Assembly (NCBI GenBank): GCA_963748205.1
Contig: CAVVIB010000023.1
Span: forward strand, 558,001-622,000
Source: JAIBJN01 sp963748205
GTDB lineage: Bacteria; Actinomycetota; Thermoleophilia; Gaiellales; Gaiellaceae
DNA: 64,000 nucleotides
Direction of reading: 5' to 3'
The notes beneath the pieces are model-generated. The model saw only the letters and a program-made list of their open reading frames with translations, was not told the DNA's origin and searched no databases. Position 1 is the stretch's first letter. The number at the start of each line of letters is the position of its first letter. Made by a program: the position numbers and the translations under genes. Of the stretch, positions 16,922-24,355 are shown piece by piece.

Positions 16922-17040
16922 GCGCCTGCTCCGGCGCGTCCTGATCGCCGTCGTGCTCGCGCTTCTGGCGCTCGTCGCCCTGGTCGTGCTCCTCACCTGG
17001 GGCACGGGCGCCGGCGGAAGCGGGAGCGGGTCCGGGCTAG
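16911..17040 (+). CDS. possible small membrane protein overlapping the secreted gene
   Basis: An ATG inside the last codons of the secreted protein opens a short basic N-terminus and one strongly hydrophobic helix (LIAVVLALLALVALVVLL), followed by a Gly/Ser tail. The frame does not stop before running into the opposite gene, but a TAG exactly at 17038-17040, sharing CTAG with the stop of the converging enoyl-CoA hydratase, lies one frame away. If one base is in error, this is a ~42-residue single-pass protein. Treat as tentative. Confidence 0.3.
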
Positions 17041-17819
17041 CGGGGGTCCTGCTCGGAGAAGACCCCCCACGAGCCGCCGTCCGGGAGGGTCGCTGCGCGC
17101 TTCTCGAGGAACGCGCGGAGGCCCTCCTGCCCCTCGGGGCTCGTCCGCAGGCGGGCGGCCAGCTGCGCCGTCGCCTCGCCCGTGGGCCGTTCGCGGATCA
17201 GCCGCTTGGCCGCGCGCGCCGCCTCGGGGCCGGCGGCGAGGATGCTGCCGACGACCTGCTCGACCGCGGCGTCGAGCTCGTCGGTGACCTCGTGGACGAG
17301 CCCGATGCGAAGCGCGGCCTCGGCGCCGAAGCGCTCTCCGGTCAGGAAATAGCGCCGGGCGGCCCCGCCGCCGATGCGGGCGAACACGAAGGGAGAGATC
17401 ACCGCCGGGATGATCCCGAGGCGCACCTCGGTGAACCCGAAGACGGCGTCGGGCGCCGCGACGACGACGTCGGCGCACGCCACGAGGCCGGAGCCGCCGC
17501 CCAGGGCGAACCCCTGCACGCGCGCGACCACCGGGGCCGGGCACTCGTCGATCGTCTCCATCATCCGGTAGAGGCGCATGGCGTCCTCGACGTTCTCGTC
17601 GTAGGAGAGGTCGATCGACGCGCGCTGCCACTCGACGTCCGCGCCCGCGCAGAAGCTCGGGCCGTCGCCGGCGAGCACGACGACGCGCGCGTCACCGACG
17701 TCGGCGAACGCGTCGGTGAGGTCGGCGATCAGCGCCGCGTCGAATGCGTTCCGGCGCTCCGGCTTCGCGATCGTGACCCGCAGGACGCCTCCGTCCCGCT
17801 CGATCCTCAGCGCGCTCAT
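17037..17819 (-). CDS. enoyl-CoA hydratase/isomerase family protein (liuC-like)
   Basis: A 260-residue crotonase-fold enzyme. Seen: the N-terminal strand LRVTIAKPERRNAFDAALI, the oxyanion-hole segment FCAGADVEWQ, ARVQGFALGGGSGLVACADV with the second oxyanion Gly, and FGFTEVRLGIIPAVISPFV, where the Glu of the RLGI segment sits at a catalytic position. The extended loop SIDLSYDENVEDAMRLYRMM resembles methylglutaconyl-CoA hydratases (LiuC) more than general enoyl-CoA hydratases, which fits the carboxylase subunits either side. The start at ATG 17819 faces the DapA-like gene with 25 bases between, so the two starts share a control region. Confidence 0.88.
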   Translation of the reverse strand: MSALRIERDGGVLRVTIAKPERRNAFDAALIADLTDAFADVGDARVVVLAGDGPSFCAGADVEWQRASIDLSYDENVEDAMRLYRMMETIDECPAPVVARVQGFALGGGSGLVACADVVVAAPDAVFGFTEVRLGIIPAVISPFVFARIGGGAARRYFLTGERFGAEAALRIGLVHEVTDELDAAVEQVVGSILAAGPEAARAAKRLIRERPTGEATAQLAARLRTSPEGQEGLRAFLEKRAATLPDGGSWGVFSEQDPR

Positions 17820-17844
17820 CGTGCGAGAGCATAAGGTTCGCGTC

Positions 17845-18726
17845 GTGATCAAGGGCACTCTGGCCGCCGCCGTGACCCCGCTCCGAGACGGCGGAGCGAC
17901 CCTCGACGAGGACGCGTTCGAGCCGCTGGTCGACTTCCTCGCCGGCGCCGGGCTCGACGGGATCCTCGCCATGGGCACGACCGGCGAGGGGATCCTGCTC
18001 TCGCTCGAGGAGCGGAAGCGCGTGACGGACATCTTCCTGGCCGCGTGCGAGGGCAAGCTGGACGTGGCAGTCCATTGCGGTGCCCAGACCACCGCGGACA
18101 CCCTCGCCCTGGCGGAGCACGCCGCGGCGCAGGGGGCCGACGCGGTCGCCGTGATCGCGCCGCCCTACTTCCAGCTGGACGACGAGTCGCTCTTCGCGCA
18201 CCTGGCAGCGGCCGCCAAGGCCTGCGCGCCCACGCCCTTCTACGTCTACGAGTTCGCCAAGGTGAGCGGCTACGCCGTCCCGGTCGGCATCGTCGAGCGC
18301 CTGCGGGACGCCGCGCCCAACCTCTCCGGGATGAAGGTCTCGGACGCGCCGTTCGAGGCGGTCGAGCCGTACCTGATCGAGGGGCTCGACATCTTCGTCG
18401 GCGCCGAGAGCCTCATCGGCGCGGCGATGCGGCAGGGCGCCAGCGGGTCGGTTTCCGCGCTCGCGACGGCCTTCCCCGAGCTCGTCGCCGCCGCCGTCCG
18501 CGAGCCGAGCCCGGAGCGCAGCGCGCGCCTGGGCGAGCTGCGGGAGGGCCTCGAGGCGTTCCCGCGCCACGCGGCGCTCAAGCGGATCCTGGCGCTTCGC
18601 GGAGTGCCTGTCCGCGAGGACGTCCGCGGGCCTCTCCGCGGCCTGACCGACTCGGAGCGCGACCGCCTCGACACCCTCGTGCCGGACTGGCTCGGCCAGC
18701 CGAGCGGCGAGCGCGTCGCCCGCTAG
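17845..18726 (+). CDS. DapA/N-acetylneuraminate lyase family aldolase
   Basis: A 293-residue TIM-barrel class I aldolase of the dihydrodipicolinate synthase family. Seen: AAVTPLRDGGATLDEDAFEPLVDFL, the GTTGEG signature (MGTTGEGILLSLEER), VIAPPYFQ, the Tyr in PFYVYEFA and the Schiff-base Lys in LSGMKVSDA. Substrate is unclear: genuine DapA usually sits with lysine genes, whereas paralogs act on sugar acids or hydroxyproline-derived keto acids. A GTG start gives the normal N-terminus. It is divergent from the enoyl-CoA hydratase and stands alone on its strand. Confidence 0.85.
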   Translation: MIKGTLAAAVTPLRDGGATLDEDAFEPLVDFLAGAGLDGILAMGTTGEGILLSLEERKRVTDIFLAACEGKLDVAVHCGAQTTADTLALAEHAAAQGADAVAVIAPPYFQLDDESLFAHLAAAAKACAPTPFYVYEFAKVSGYAVPVGIVERLRDAAPNLSGMKVSDAPFEAVEPYLIEGLDIFVGAESLIGAAMRQGASGSVSALATAFPELVAAAVREPSPERSARLGELREGLEAFPRHAALKRILALRGVPVREDVRGPLRGLTDSERDRLDTLVPDWLGQPSGERVAR

Positions 18727-18862
18727 CCGGGGCCGGAATCGCCTCCTCCGCTCGGGGCCACCCCGGGCCACCACCCGCTTTGGACGCTAGCGCCGAAAAG
18801 CGCACGCGTGGGTGATGCAACGTGCCGAAAGCGTGACAGCGCGCGGGACCTGCCCGAAGGGA

Positions 18863-19213
18863 CTAGAGCTGCGGCTCCCAGCCGTCCTTGGGCGGGGCGC
18901 CGACCACGACCCACGAGAGGCCGTCCGGCCCGGCCACGGGCTGGCGGGTGGTGCCGGCGGAGACGAACACGTAGCGCCCGGGCTCCAAGGGCACTTCGTC
19001 CCCGTCGACGCGCATGATCCCGCTCCCGGCCAGAACGAGGTAGACCTCCTCCTGCCCCGTCTCGGCGTGGTCGTGCTCACGCCCTGCGGTGTCCGGCGGC
19101 AGGTCGATCTGGTTGATCCCGAACGCGTTCACGCCCAGCCGCTGGCGGATCTGCTTGAAGACGCCGCCGTAGCTCGGCTCCACGTCCTTTCCGTCCACAA
19201 CCACGTACGGCAC
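18863..19213 (-). CDS. cupin domain protein
   Basis: A 116-residue single cupin barrel. Seen: the metal-binding first motif EHDHAETGQEEVYLVLAGSG, with His, His and Glu ligands, and a weaker second motif around PLEPGRYVFVSAGTTRQP in which the usual His is replaced, as in many non-enzymatic or non-heme cupins. No signal peptide. It lies between a DapA-family gene and an ECF sigma gene without obvious operon partners. A sensor, isomerase or quality-control role are all possible. Confidence 0.8.
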   Translation of the reverse strand: MPYVVVDGKDVEPSYGGVFKQIRQRLGVNAFGINQIDLPPDTAGREHDHAETGQEEVYLVLAGSGIMRVDGDEVPLEPGRYVFVSAGTTRQPVAGPDGLSWVVVGAPPKDGWEPQL

Positions 19214-19240
19214 GCGCGAAGTTTAGTCCGGGTAAAGGAA

Positions 19241-19270
19241 CGCCCGCCGGGGCCGCAGAGCCGGCGGGCG
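19241..19270. terminator. hairpin before the sigma factor gene
   Basis: CGCCCGCCGG (19241-19250) and CCGGCGGGCG (19261-19270) form a perfect 10-bp stem with a 10-base loop. It lies in the divergent gap between the cupin (start 19213) and the sigma factor (start 19366). It is followed by CTGTCTGTC on the plus strand, without a true T-run; it could act in the sigma-factor leader. Confidence 0.35.
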
Positions 19271-19365
19271 CTGTCTGTCCCCCTACGAAGAGGAGTCCGC
19301 CCGCGGCGTGAAACTTGCGACCGATGTGCAAAGTCGCGCGCTTCGGGGTACCTGGTCAGAGGAGC

Positions 19366-20478
19366 ATGCGGACAGTTGCGGCGGAGATGAAGGCCGGGCG
19401 TGACCTGGAACGCCTTTACACGCGCCACAAGCGCGACGTCTATCGCTTCGTCCTGCGCGACGTGCGGGATCCCGACGAGGCCGAGGACATCACGCAGACG
19501 GCCTTCCTCGACGCCTTCCGGGCGCTGCGCCGCGGCGACGAGCCGCAGCAGCCGCAGGCCTGGCTCCTGACCATTGCCCAGAACGCCGCGCGCCGGCGCT
19601 TCCGCACGCGCGCTGCACGGCCGGAGGTCGAGCTCGACGCGGAGTTCCTCGCGGCGCCGGATCGTGAGGGCCCTTCGGCCGACGACATCCGGGTCGCGCT
19701 CGAGCGGCTGCGTCCCGCGCAGCGCGAGGCGCTCGTCCTCCGCGAGATCGGAGGCCGCTCGTACATCGAGATCGCGGCCGCGATGGACATGTCCGTGCCG
19801 GCGGTGGAGACGCTCCTCTTCCGCGCGCGCAAGGCGCTCCGGGTCGAGCTCGACGACGAGGCGCCGCGCACGAGGGGCCGCGTGCTCGGCGGCCTGCTGC
19901 CGTTTCCCGGCTTCGGGTGGGACGGCTTCGGGTCGCTCGCCGGCTGGCTCACCGGCCGCGGGGCGACTGTCAAGGTGGCAGGGGCCGTGTCCGCCGCCGT
20001 CCTCGGGACGGGCGTCGGGATCCAGCAGGGCGTCGTGCTGCCCAGCGAGCCGGCCCCCGCCGAGGCATCCACTCCCGCCGCGGCTCCGGCCGAGCGTGAT
20101 GTCCCGAGAGCCGCCGTGGTCGCCCCGAGCCCGGCCAAGATGACGCCAGCTCGCTCCTCCAAGAAGCCGGCACCGGTCGTCAAGCCGAAGCGCACCGCTG
20201 TCCGTCCGCAGGCGAACGCCACCAACGAGGTCACGACCGCCGTGAACGAGCTGACCACAGAGGTCGACCGCCGGACGGCCCAGGTTCGCCAGGAGGTCGA
20301 CCGCACCGTGGCCCAGCTCGAGGCCACGTCGCAGCGCGCGACGGACTACATCCGGAAGATCCCGAAGGTGGTCTCGGGGATCGGGGCGTTGAGCGCCGCC
20401 GAGATCCCGAGCGCGATCACCTTGCGGGTGTCGATCGGGTCGACGATCCCGTCGTCCCAGAGACGCGCCGTCGAGTAG
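19366..20478 (+). CDS. ECF sigma factor with C-terminal membrane segment and extracytoplasmic tail
   Basis: A ~370-residue protein. N-terminal sigma region 2 (RHKRDVYRFVLRDVRDPDEAEDITQTAF, residues ~15-50) and region 4 (RLRPAQREALVLREIGGRSYIEIAAAMDMSVPAVE, ~100-150) are typical ECF. A single hydrophobic segment TVKVAGAVSAAVLGTGVGI follows at about residue 205, then a Pro/Ala/Lys-rich stretch and a predicted helical tail (TNEVTTAVNELTTEVDRR). Such sigma factors carry their own anchoring tail instead of a separate anti-sigma factor; none is adjacent. The reading frame overlaps the end of the converging carboxylase gene by 133 bases, which is unusual and may mean the last ~44 residues come from a frame error. 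Start ATG 19366 chosen for the AGAGGAG just before it; 19387 is an alternative. Confidence 0.82.
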   Translation: MRTVAAEMKAGRDLERLYTRHKRDVYRFVLRDVRDPDEAEDITQTAFLDAFRALRRGDEPQQPQAWLLTIAQNAARRRFRTRAARPEVELDAEFLAAPDREGPSADDIRVALERLRPAQREALVLREIGGRSYIEIAAAMDMSVPAVETLLFRARKALRVELDDEAPRTRGRVLGGLLPFPGFGWDGFGSLAGWLTGRGATVKVAGAVSAAVLGTGVGIQQGVVLPSEPAPAEASTPAAAPAERDVPRAAVVAPSPAKMTPARSSKKPAPVVKPKRTAVRPQANATNEVTTAVNELTTEVDRRTAQVRQEVDRTVAQLEATSQRATDYIRKIPKVVSGIGALSAAEIPSAITLRVSIGSTIPSSQRRAVE

Positions 20479-21908
20479 TACGGGTTCCCCTCGCGCTCGT
20501 ACTTCGCGCGGATCTCGTCCGGATCCGCCCGCCCGACCGTCGAGAGCACGTTGGCGGCCTGCTCGCCGCCCATGACCGAGATGCGCGCGTTCGGCCACAT
20601 CCACAGCTGGCGCGGCGCGTAGGCGCGGCCGCACATCCCGTAGTTGCCGGCGCCGAACGAGCCGCCGACGATCACGGTGAACTTCGGCACCTGCGCGCAG
20701 GCGACCGCGGTGACGAGCTTCGCGCCGTCCTTGGCGATCCCGCCGGCCTCGTACTCCTTGCCGACCATGAACCCGGTGATGTTCTGGAGGAAGAGGAGCG
20801 GGACGCGCCGCTTGCAGGCGAGCTCGACGAAGTGCGCGCCCTTGAGGGCCGACTCCGAGAAGAGGACGCCGTTGTTGGCGAGGATGGCGACCGGGTACCC
20901 CTCGATGCGCGCGAAGCCGCAGACGAGCGTCTCGCCGTAGAGCGGCTTGAACTCGTGCAGCCGGCTGCCGTCGACGAGGCGGGCGATCAGCTCGCGCACG
21001 TCGTAGCCCTTCGCGTAGTCGGTCGGGACGATGCCGTAGAGCTCCTCCGGGTCGTAGAGCGGCTCCTCGGGCGGGAGCACGTCCCACGGCGGGTCGAGCT
21101 TGCGGCGATGGAGGTTGCGCACGATCTGGCGCGCGAGGGCGAGGGCGTGCTCGTCGCTGACCGCGTAGTGGTCGGTGACGCCCGAGACGCGCGAGTGGAC
21201 GTCCGCGCCGCCGAGCTCCTCGGCGCTGACCTCCTCGCCGGTGGCCGCCTTCACGAGCGGCGGCCCGCCGAGGAAGATCGTCCCGGTGCCGCGCACGATC
21301 ACCGTCTCGTCGCTCATCGCCGGCACATAGGCGCCGCCGGCTGTGCACGAGCCCATGACCACCGCGACCTGCGGGATCCCGAGGGCCGACATGTTCGCCT
21401 GGTTGAAGAAGATGCGGCCGAAGTGCTCCCGGTCGGGGAAGACCTCGTCCTGCATGGGCAGGAAGGCGCCGCCCGAGTCGACGAGGTAGATGCACGGCAG
21501 GTGGTTCTGCTCGGCGACCTCCTGGGCGCGCAGGTGCTTCTTGACGGTCAGCGGGTAGTAGGTGCCGCCCTTGACGGTCGCGTCGTTGGCGACGATCACG
21601 CACTCCGTGCCCTCGACGACGCCGATGCCGGTGATCATCCCGGCCCCGGGCGCGTCGCCGTCGTAGACGTCCCAGGCCGCGAGGGCGTTCAGCTCCAGGA
21701 AGGCCGAGCCGGGGTCGAGGAGCCGCTCGACACGCTCGCGCGCGAGGAGCTTGCCGCGCGCGGCGTGGCGCTCGACGGTCTCCGGCGGCCGCTCGGTCGC
21801 GACCTGAGCCGTTCGCTCGCGGAGCTCGGCCACGAGCGCCTCCATGCGCCCGCGGTTGGCGGCGTACTCCTCCGCCGCCCGGTCGGCCCGCGAGTCGAGA
21901 ACGGCCAC
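20346..21908 (-). CDS. acyl-CoA carboxylase carboxyltransferase (methylcrotonyl-CoA carboxylase beta-like)
   Basis: A 520-residue biotin-dependent carboxyltransferase beta chain. Seen: RGKLLARERVERLLDPGSAFLE, the N-terminal crotonase-type half with VANDATVKGGTYYPLTVKK and LVDSGGAFLPMQDEVFPDR, the SCTAGGAYVPAMSDE oxyanion loop, and in the second half LQNITGFMVGKEYEAGGI and GGSFGAGNYGMCGRAY. The ITGFMVG and MQDEVF wording is that of methylcrotonyl-CoA carboxylase rather than propionyl- or acetyl-CoA carboxylases, supporting a leucine-degradation role (liuB-like). GTG start; it overlaps the stop of the 47-residue gene upstream. Confidence 0.92.
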   Translation of the reverse strand: MAVLDSRADRAAEEYAANRGRMEALVAELRERTAQVATERPPETVERHAARGKLLARERVERLLDPGSAFLELNALAAWDVYDGDAPGAGMITGIGVVEGTECVIVANDATVKGGTYYPLTVKKHLRAQEVAEQNHLPCIYLVDSGGAFLPMQDEVFPDREHFGRIFFNQANMSALGIPQVAVVMGSCTAGGAYVPAMSDETVIVRGTGTIFLGGPPLVKAATGEEVSAEELGGADVHSRVSGVTDHYAVSDEHALALARQIVRNLHRRKLDPPWDVLPPEEPLYDPEELYGIVPTDYAKGYDVRELIARLVDGSRLHEFKPLYGETLVCGFARIEGYPVAILANNGVLFSESALKGAHFVELACKRRVPLLFLQNITGFMVGKEYEAGGIAKDGAKLVTAVACAQVPKFTVIVGGSFGAGNYGMCGRAYAPRQLWMWPNARISVMGGEQAANVLSTVGRADPDEIRAKYEREGNPYYSTARLWDDGIVDPIDTRKVIALGISAALNAPIPETTFGIFRM

Positions 21909-22051
21909 TAGGCGGAGTGGGGCAGCTTCGCGATGACCGCCTTCACTGCCCGGAGGACGTCGGCCTCGTCGTGCCCGAAGTCCTCGAGATAGGCGTTCAG
22001 CGCCGCTCGAACGAGGCGCAGCTCGTCGTCGGTGAGCTCGATCGTATGCAT
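21908..22051 (-). CDS. 47-residue conserved small protein upstream of carboxylase beta
   Basis: A short helical protein, MHTIELTDDELRLVRAALNAY followed by LEDFGHDEADVLRAVKAVIAK, with no signal peptide. Its stop overlaps the GTG of the carboxyltransferase gene by one base, so the two are translationally coupled. The amphipathic helical pattern and the FGHDEAD segment are coherent, suggesting a real gene. It is far too short to be an acyl-CoA carboxylase epsilon subunit of known type, but an accessory role in the same complex is conceivable. No family was recognised. Confidence 0.6.
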   Translation of the reverse strand: MHTIELTDDELRLVRAALNAYLEDFGHDEADVLRAVKAVIAKLPHSA

Positions 22052-22136
22052 GGTCCGTAGCCTACGCCCTAGCCGTGATGCCAGGCCCGGTCCAGACTGG
22101 TAATCGGGCTTCCCGAGCGCTAGTTTGTGCATTGAA

Positions 22137-23066
22137 ATGCGGCTGCCGGGGAAGGGGAGTGTTTTTGCGCTGCTTGCATGCGCGCTCGTTCTCGTGCTCG
22201 CAGGCGCTGCGGCCGCCAAGCGCATCGTCGGGACAGGCGGCACGAACATCATCAACGGCACGGCCGCGCGGGACGATGTCTTCGCGCGCGGCGGGAACGA
22301 CGTCGTCTGGGGTCGTGCCGGCAATGACTTCCTCTACGGGCAGCGCGGTGCGGACATTCTCCAGGGCGACGTCGGCCACGACCAGATGTGGGGCGACGCG
22401 CTCGAGGACACTCTCGACGGCGGGCCCGGCAACGACCGCCTCCACGGCGGCTGGGGCCCCGACGTGATCGACGGCGGCGACGGCAACGACATCCTCTACG
22501 CGCCCGAGAACGACGGCCAGGTCGACAGCGTCGACTGCGGGCCCGGCAAGGACACCGCGATCGTCAGTCGCAAGGACCAGGTCTTCGGCTGCGAGACCGT
22601 GCGCCGCGTCAACATCCGCGGGCGCATCCCGGCCGGCACCGTCGTCACGACGAAACGACTCGCGGGACGACAACTGGAGCGGGTGCTGCGCCAACACAAC
22701 CCGGCACCTGGTCGCCGGGCTGGACGGGAAACGACGTCCTCGACGGACAGGCCGGGAGCGACGTCCTCTGGGGCAACGAGGGCAACGACACGCTGATCGG
22801 CGGCACCGGGCGCGACTGGCTGCATCGGCGGCGCCGACGACGACGTGCTGCAGGGCGACGAGGGCAACGACCGGCTCTGGGGCGGCTGGGGCGCCGACCA
22901 GCTCTTCGGCGGGAGCGACGACGACGAGCTGATCACGATCGACATGGATCCGCACGTCGACCAGATCACCTGCGGGCCCGGCAACGACCGCGTCGTCAAG
23001 CGGGCGATCGACCAGATCATGGACCCGGGGCAGTGCGAGCGGGTCATCGTCGTCCGCCTGCGCTAA
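22137..23066 (+). CDS. secreted RTX-like calcium-binding repeat protein (two compensating frameshifts)
   Basis: Begins with a signal peptide (FALLACALVLVLAGAAAA, cleavage near residue 25) followed by hemolysin-type nonapeptide repeats such as GGNDVVWGRAGNDFLYGQRG and GGPGNDRLHGG that bind Ca2+ in a beta-roll. The first array ends with a Cys-containing cap (VDCGPGKDTAIV ... VFGCETVR). The frame is lost at about 22660-22715, runs in another frame (GNDVLDGQAGSDVLWGNEGN) and returns at about 22825 for a second array (LQGDEGNDRLWGGWGADQLF) and cap (ITCGPGNDRVVK). Net change is zero over 310 codons. Paralog of the next gene, 102 bases downstream. Confidence 0.85.
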
Positions 23067-23168
23067 TCCCTCAAGAAACGCTTACGGGCCGCTTACACGG
23101 CGGCCATTCCTTCCGAACAGCGCCGTGGTTCAGTTTGCTGCGCAGGCACCACTCGGAAAGGAACCTCT

Positions 23169-24065
23169 GTGAAGCGCACGATCCTGTTCGTCTCGGCGAC
23201 GGCGCTCGCCGTGCTCGCGGTCGCTCCTGCGGCCTCGGCGAAGGTGATCGTCGGCACGCCGGGTGACGACACGCTGGCCGGGACGGCCAATCGGGACTTC
23301 GTCTACGGTCGCGCGGGCAACGACGCCATGGCCGGAAACGGGGGCTCGGACTTCCTCTTCGGCCACCGCGGCGACGACACCGCGAGCGGTGACGCCGGAC
23401 GCGACTTCCTCTGGGGCGGCCCGGGCAACGACTCGCTCGAGGGCGGGGACGGGGCCGACCTGCTCCACGCCGGCTGGGGCGCAGACACGCTCGAGGGCGG
23501 GCCGGGGAACGACATCCTCCGCGCCGGCGAGAACGACCACCTACCTGACGTGCTCGACTGCGGCGGCGGCCGCGACACGGCGCTGATCCGTGTCGGCGAC
23601 ATCGCCGTCGACTGCGAGCGGGTCCGGACTGCGCCCGCGCGGCGCTCGCGCGTCCACATCCAGCGCGGGACGCCGGGCGACGACACGCTCACCGGGACGG
23701 CCGGGCGCGACTTCATCCTCGCCCGTGCGGGCAACGACACGGTGTCCGGGCTCGGCGCGACCGACTTCCTGTTCGGTCAGATGGGGAACGACACGCTCAA
23801 CGGCGACGACGGCGCCGACCGGGCCTGGGGCGGGCCCGGCGACGACGACGTCAACGGCGGGCCCGGCGCCGACTGGCTCTGGGCCGGCGTCGGCGCCGAC
23901 GACCTCTCGGGCGGCGAGGGCAACGACCGCCTGTTCGCGGCGGCGGACGACGACACCGCCGACACGCTCAACTGCGGCGAGCACGCCGACGACCGCGACC
24001 GCGCCATCCTGAGGCCCGGCGACACGGCGGTGGATTGCGAGTTCGTCCGGACTCTCGCGGGCTAG
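23169..24065 (+). CDS. secreted RTX-like calcium-binding repeat protein
   Basis: An intact 298-residue protein from a GTG with a good ribosome site (GGAAAGGAAC). Signal peptide with cleavage near ASA-KV (residue ~24). Then two blocks of GGxGxDxLxG-type Ca-binding repeats: GNDAMAGNGGSDFLFGHRG through GGPGNDILRAGE, closed by a VLDCGGGRD cap, and after a basic linker (PARRSRVHIQRG) a second block from TPGDDTLTGTAGRDFI to GGEGNDRLFA, closed by LNCGEHADD. Same architecture as the upstream paralog. The N-terminal signal suggests Sec export rather than the type I system used by Gram-negative RTX proteins; no toxin or enzyme domain is attached. Confidence 0.88.
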   Translation: MKRTILFVSATALAVLAVAPAASAKVIVGTPGDDTLAGTANRDFVYGRAGNDAMAGNGGSDFLFGHRGDDTASGDAGRDFLWGGPGNDSLEGGDGADLLHAGWGADTLEGGPGNDILRAGENDHLPDVLDCGGGRDTALIRVGDIAVDCERVRTAPARRSRVHIQRGTPGDDTLTGTAGRDFILARAGNDTVSGLGATDFLFGQMGNDTLNGDDGADRAWGGPGDDDVNGGPGADWLWAGVGADDLSGGEGNDRLFAAADDDTADTLNCGEHADDRDRAILRPGDTAVDCEFVRTLAG

Positions 24066-24082
24066 CGAGAGACGTGCACTGA

Positions 24083-24118
24083 CCGGAAGCGGGGCCCCGA
24101 AGCGGGGCCCCGCTCCGG
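24083..24118 (+). terminator. strong hairpin terminator after the RTX pair
   Basis: CCGGA-A-GCGGGGCCCC pairs with GGGGCCCCGC-TCCGG: 15 base pairs with one bulged A and a 5-base loop, 17 bases after the stop. It is followed by a moderately pyrimidine-rich CTTGCTGTCCTCTTC rather than a T-run. Its position strongly suggests transcription of the two RTX-like genes ends here. Confidence 0.65.
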
Positions 24119-24224
24119 CTTGCTGTCCTCTTCACGTCCAGCCCGGCAGCCTCCTTGGACACCCACGGAGTTCGGCCAAGCGGCGAGCGGGGCGTGGAAA
24201 TCTGGTGAACGGTAGTAGCCGCTG

Positions 24225-24267
24225 TTGCATTCCTTGCGGAAAGGCGTAGAGTCGTACGGCTCGTACG
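24225..24267 (+). promoter_or_regulatory. candidate promoter and operator for the epoxide hydrolase pair
   Basis: TTGCAT (24225-24230), 16 bases, TAGAGT (24247-24252) resemble -35 and -10 boxes. Immediately overlapping the -10 and start region are two TCGTACG copies (24252-24258 and 24261-24267), each containing the palindrome CGTACG, in direct repeat with 9-base spacing. This is a plausible repressor site. The ATG lies about 90 bases further on. Confidence 0.4.
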
Positions 24268-24355
24268 AAGCAGCCGTTCGTCGATGCCGCGCTGAGTCTT
24301 CAAGGGGTCTGATCTCGCGGCCGGTCGCAGCGGCGTCACAAACGATCGGAGCCGA

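Noticed and set aside
22137..24065. RTX toxin or protease genes
   Set aside because: Only Ca-binding repeats and caps are present; there is no catalytic or pore-forming domain, no C-terminal secretion signal and no type I exporter nearby.
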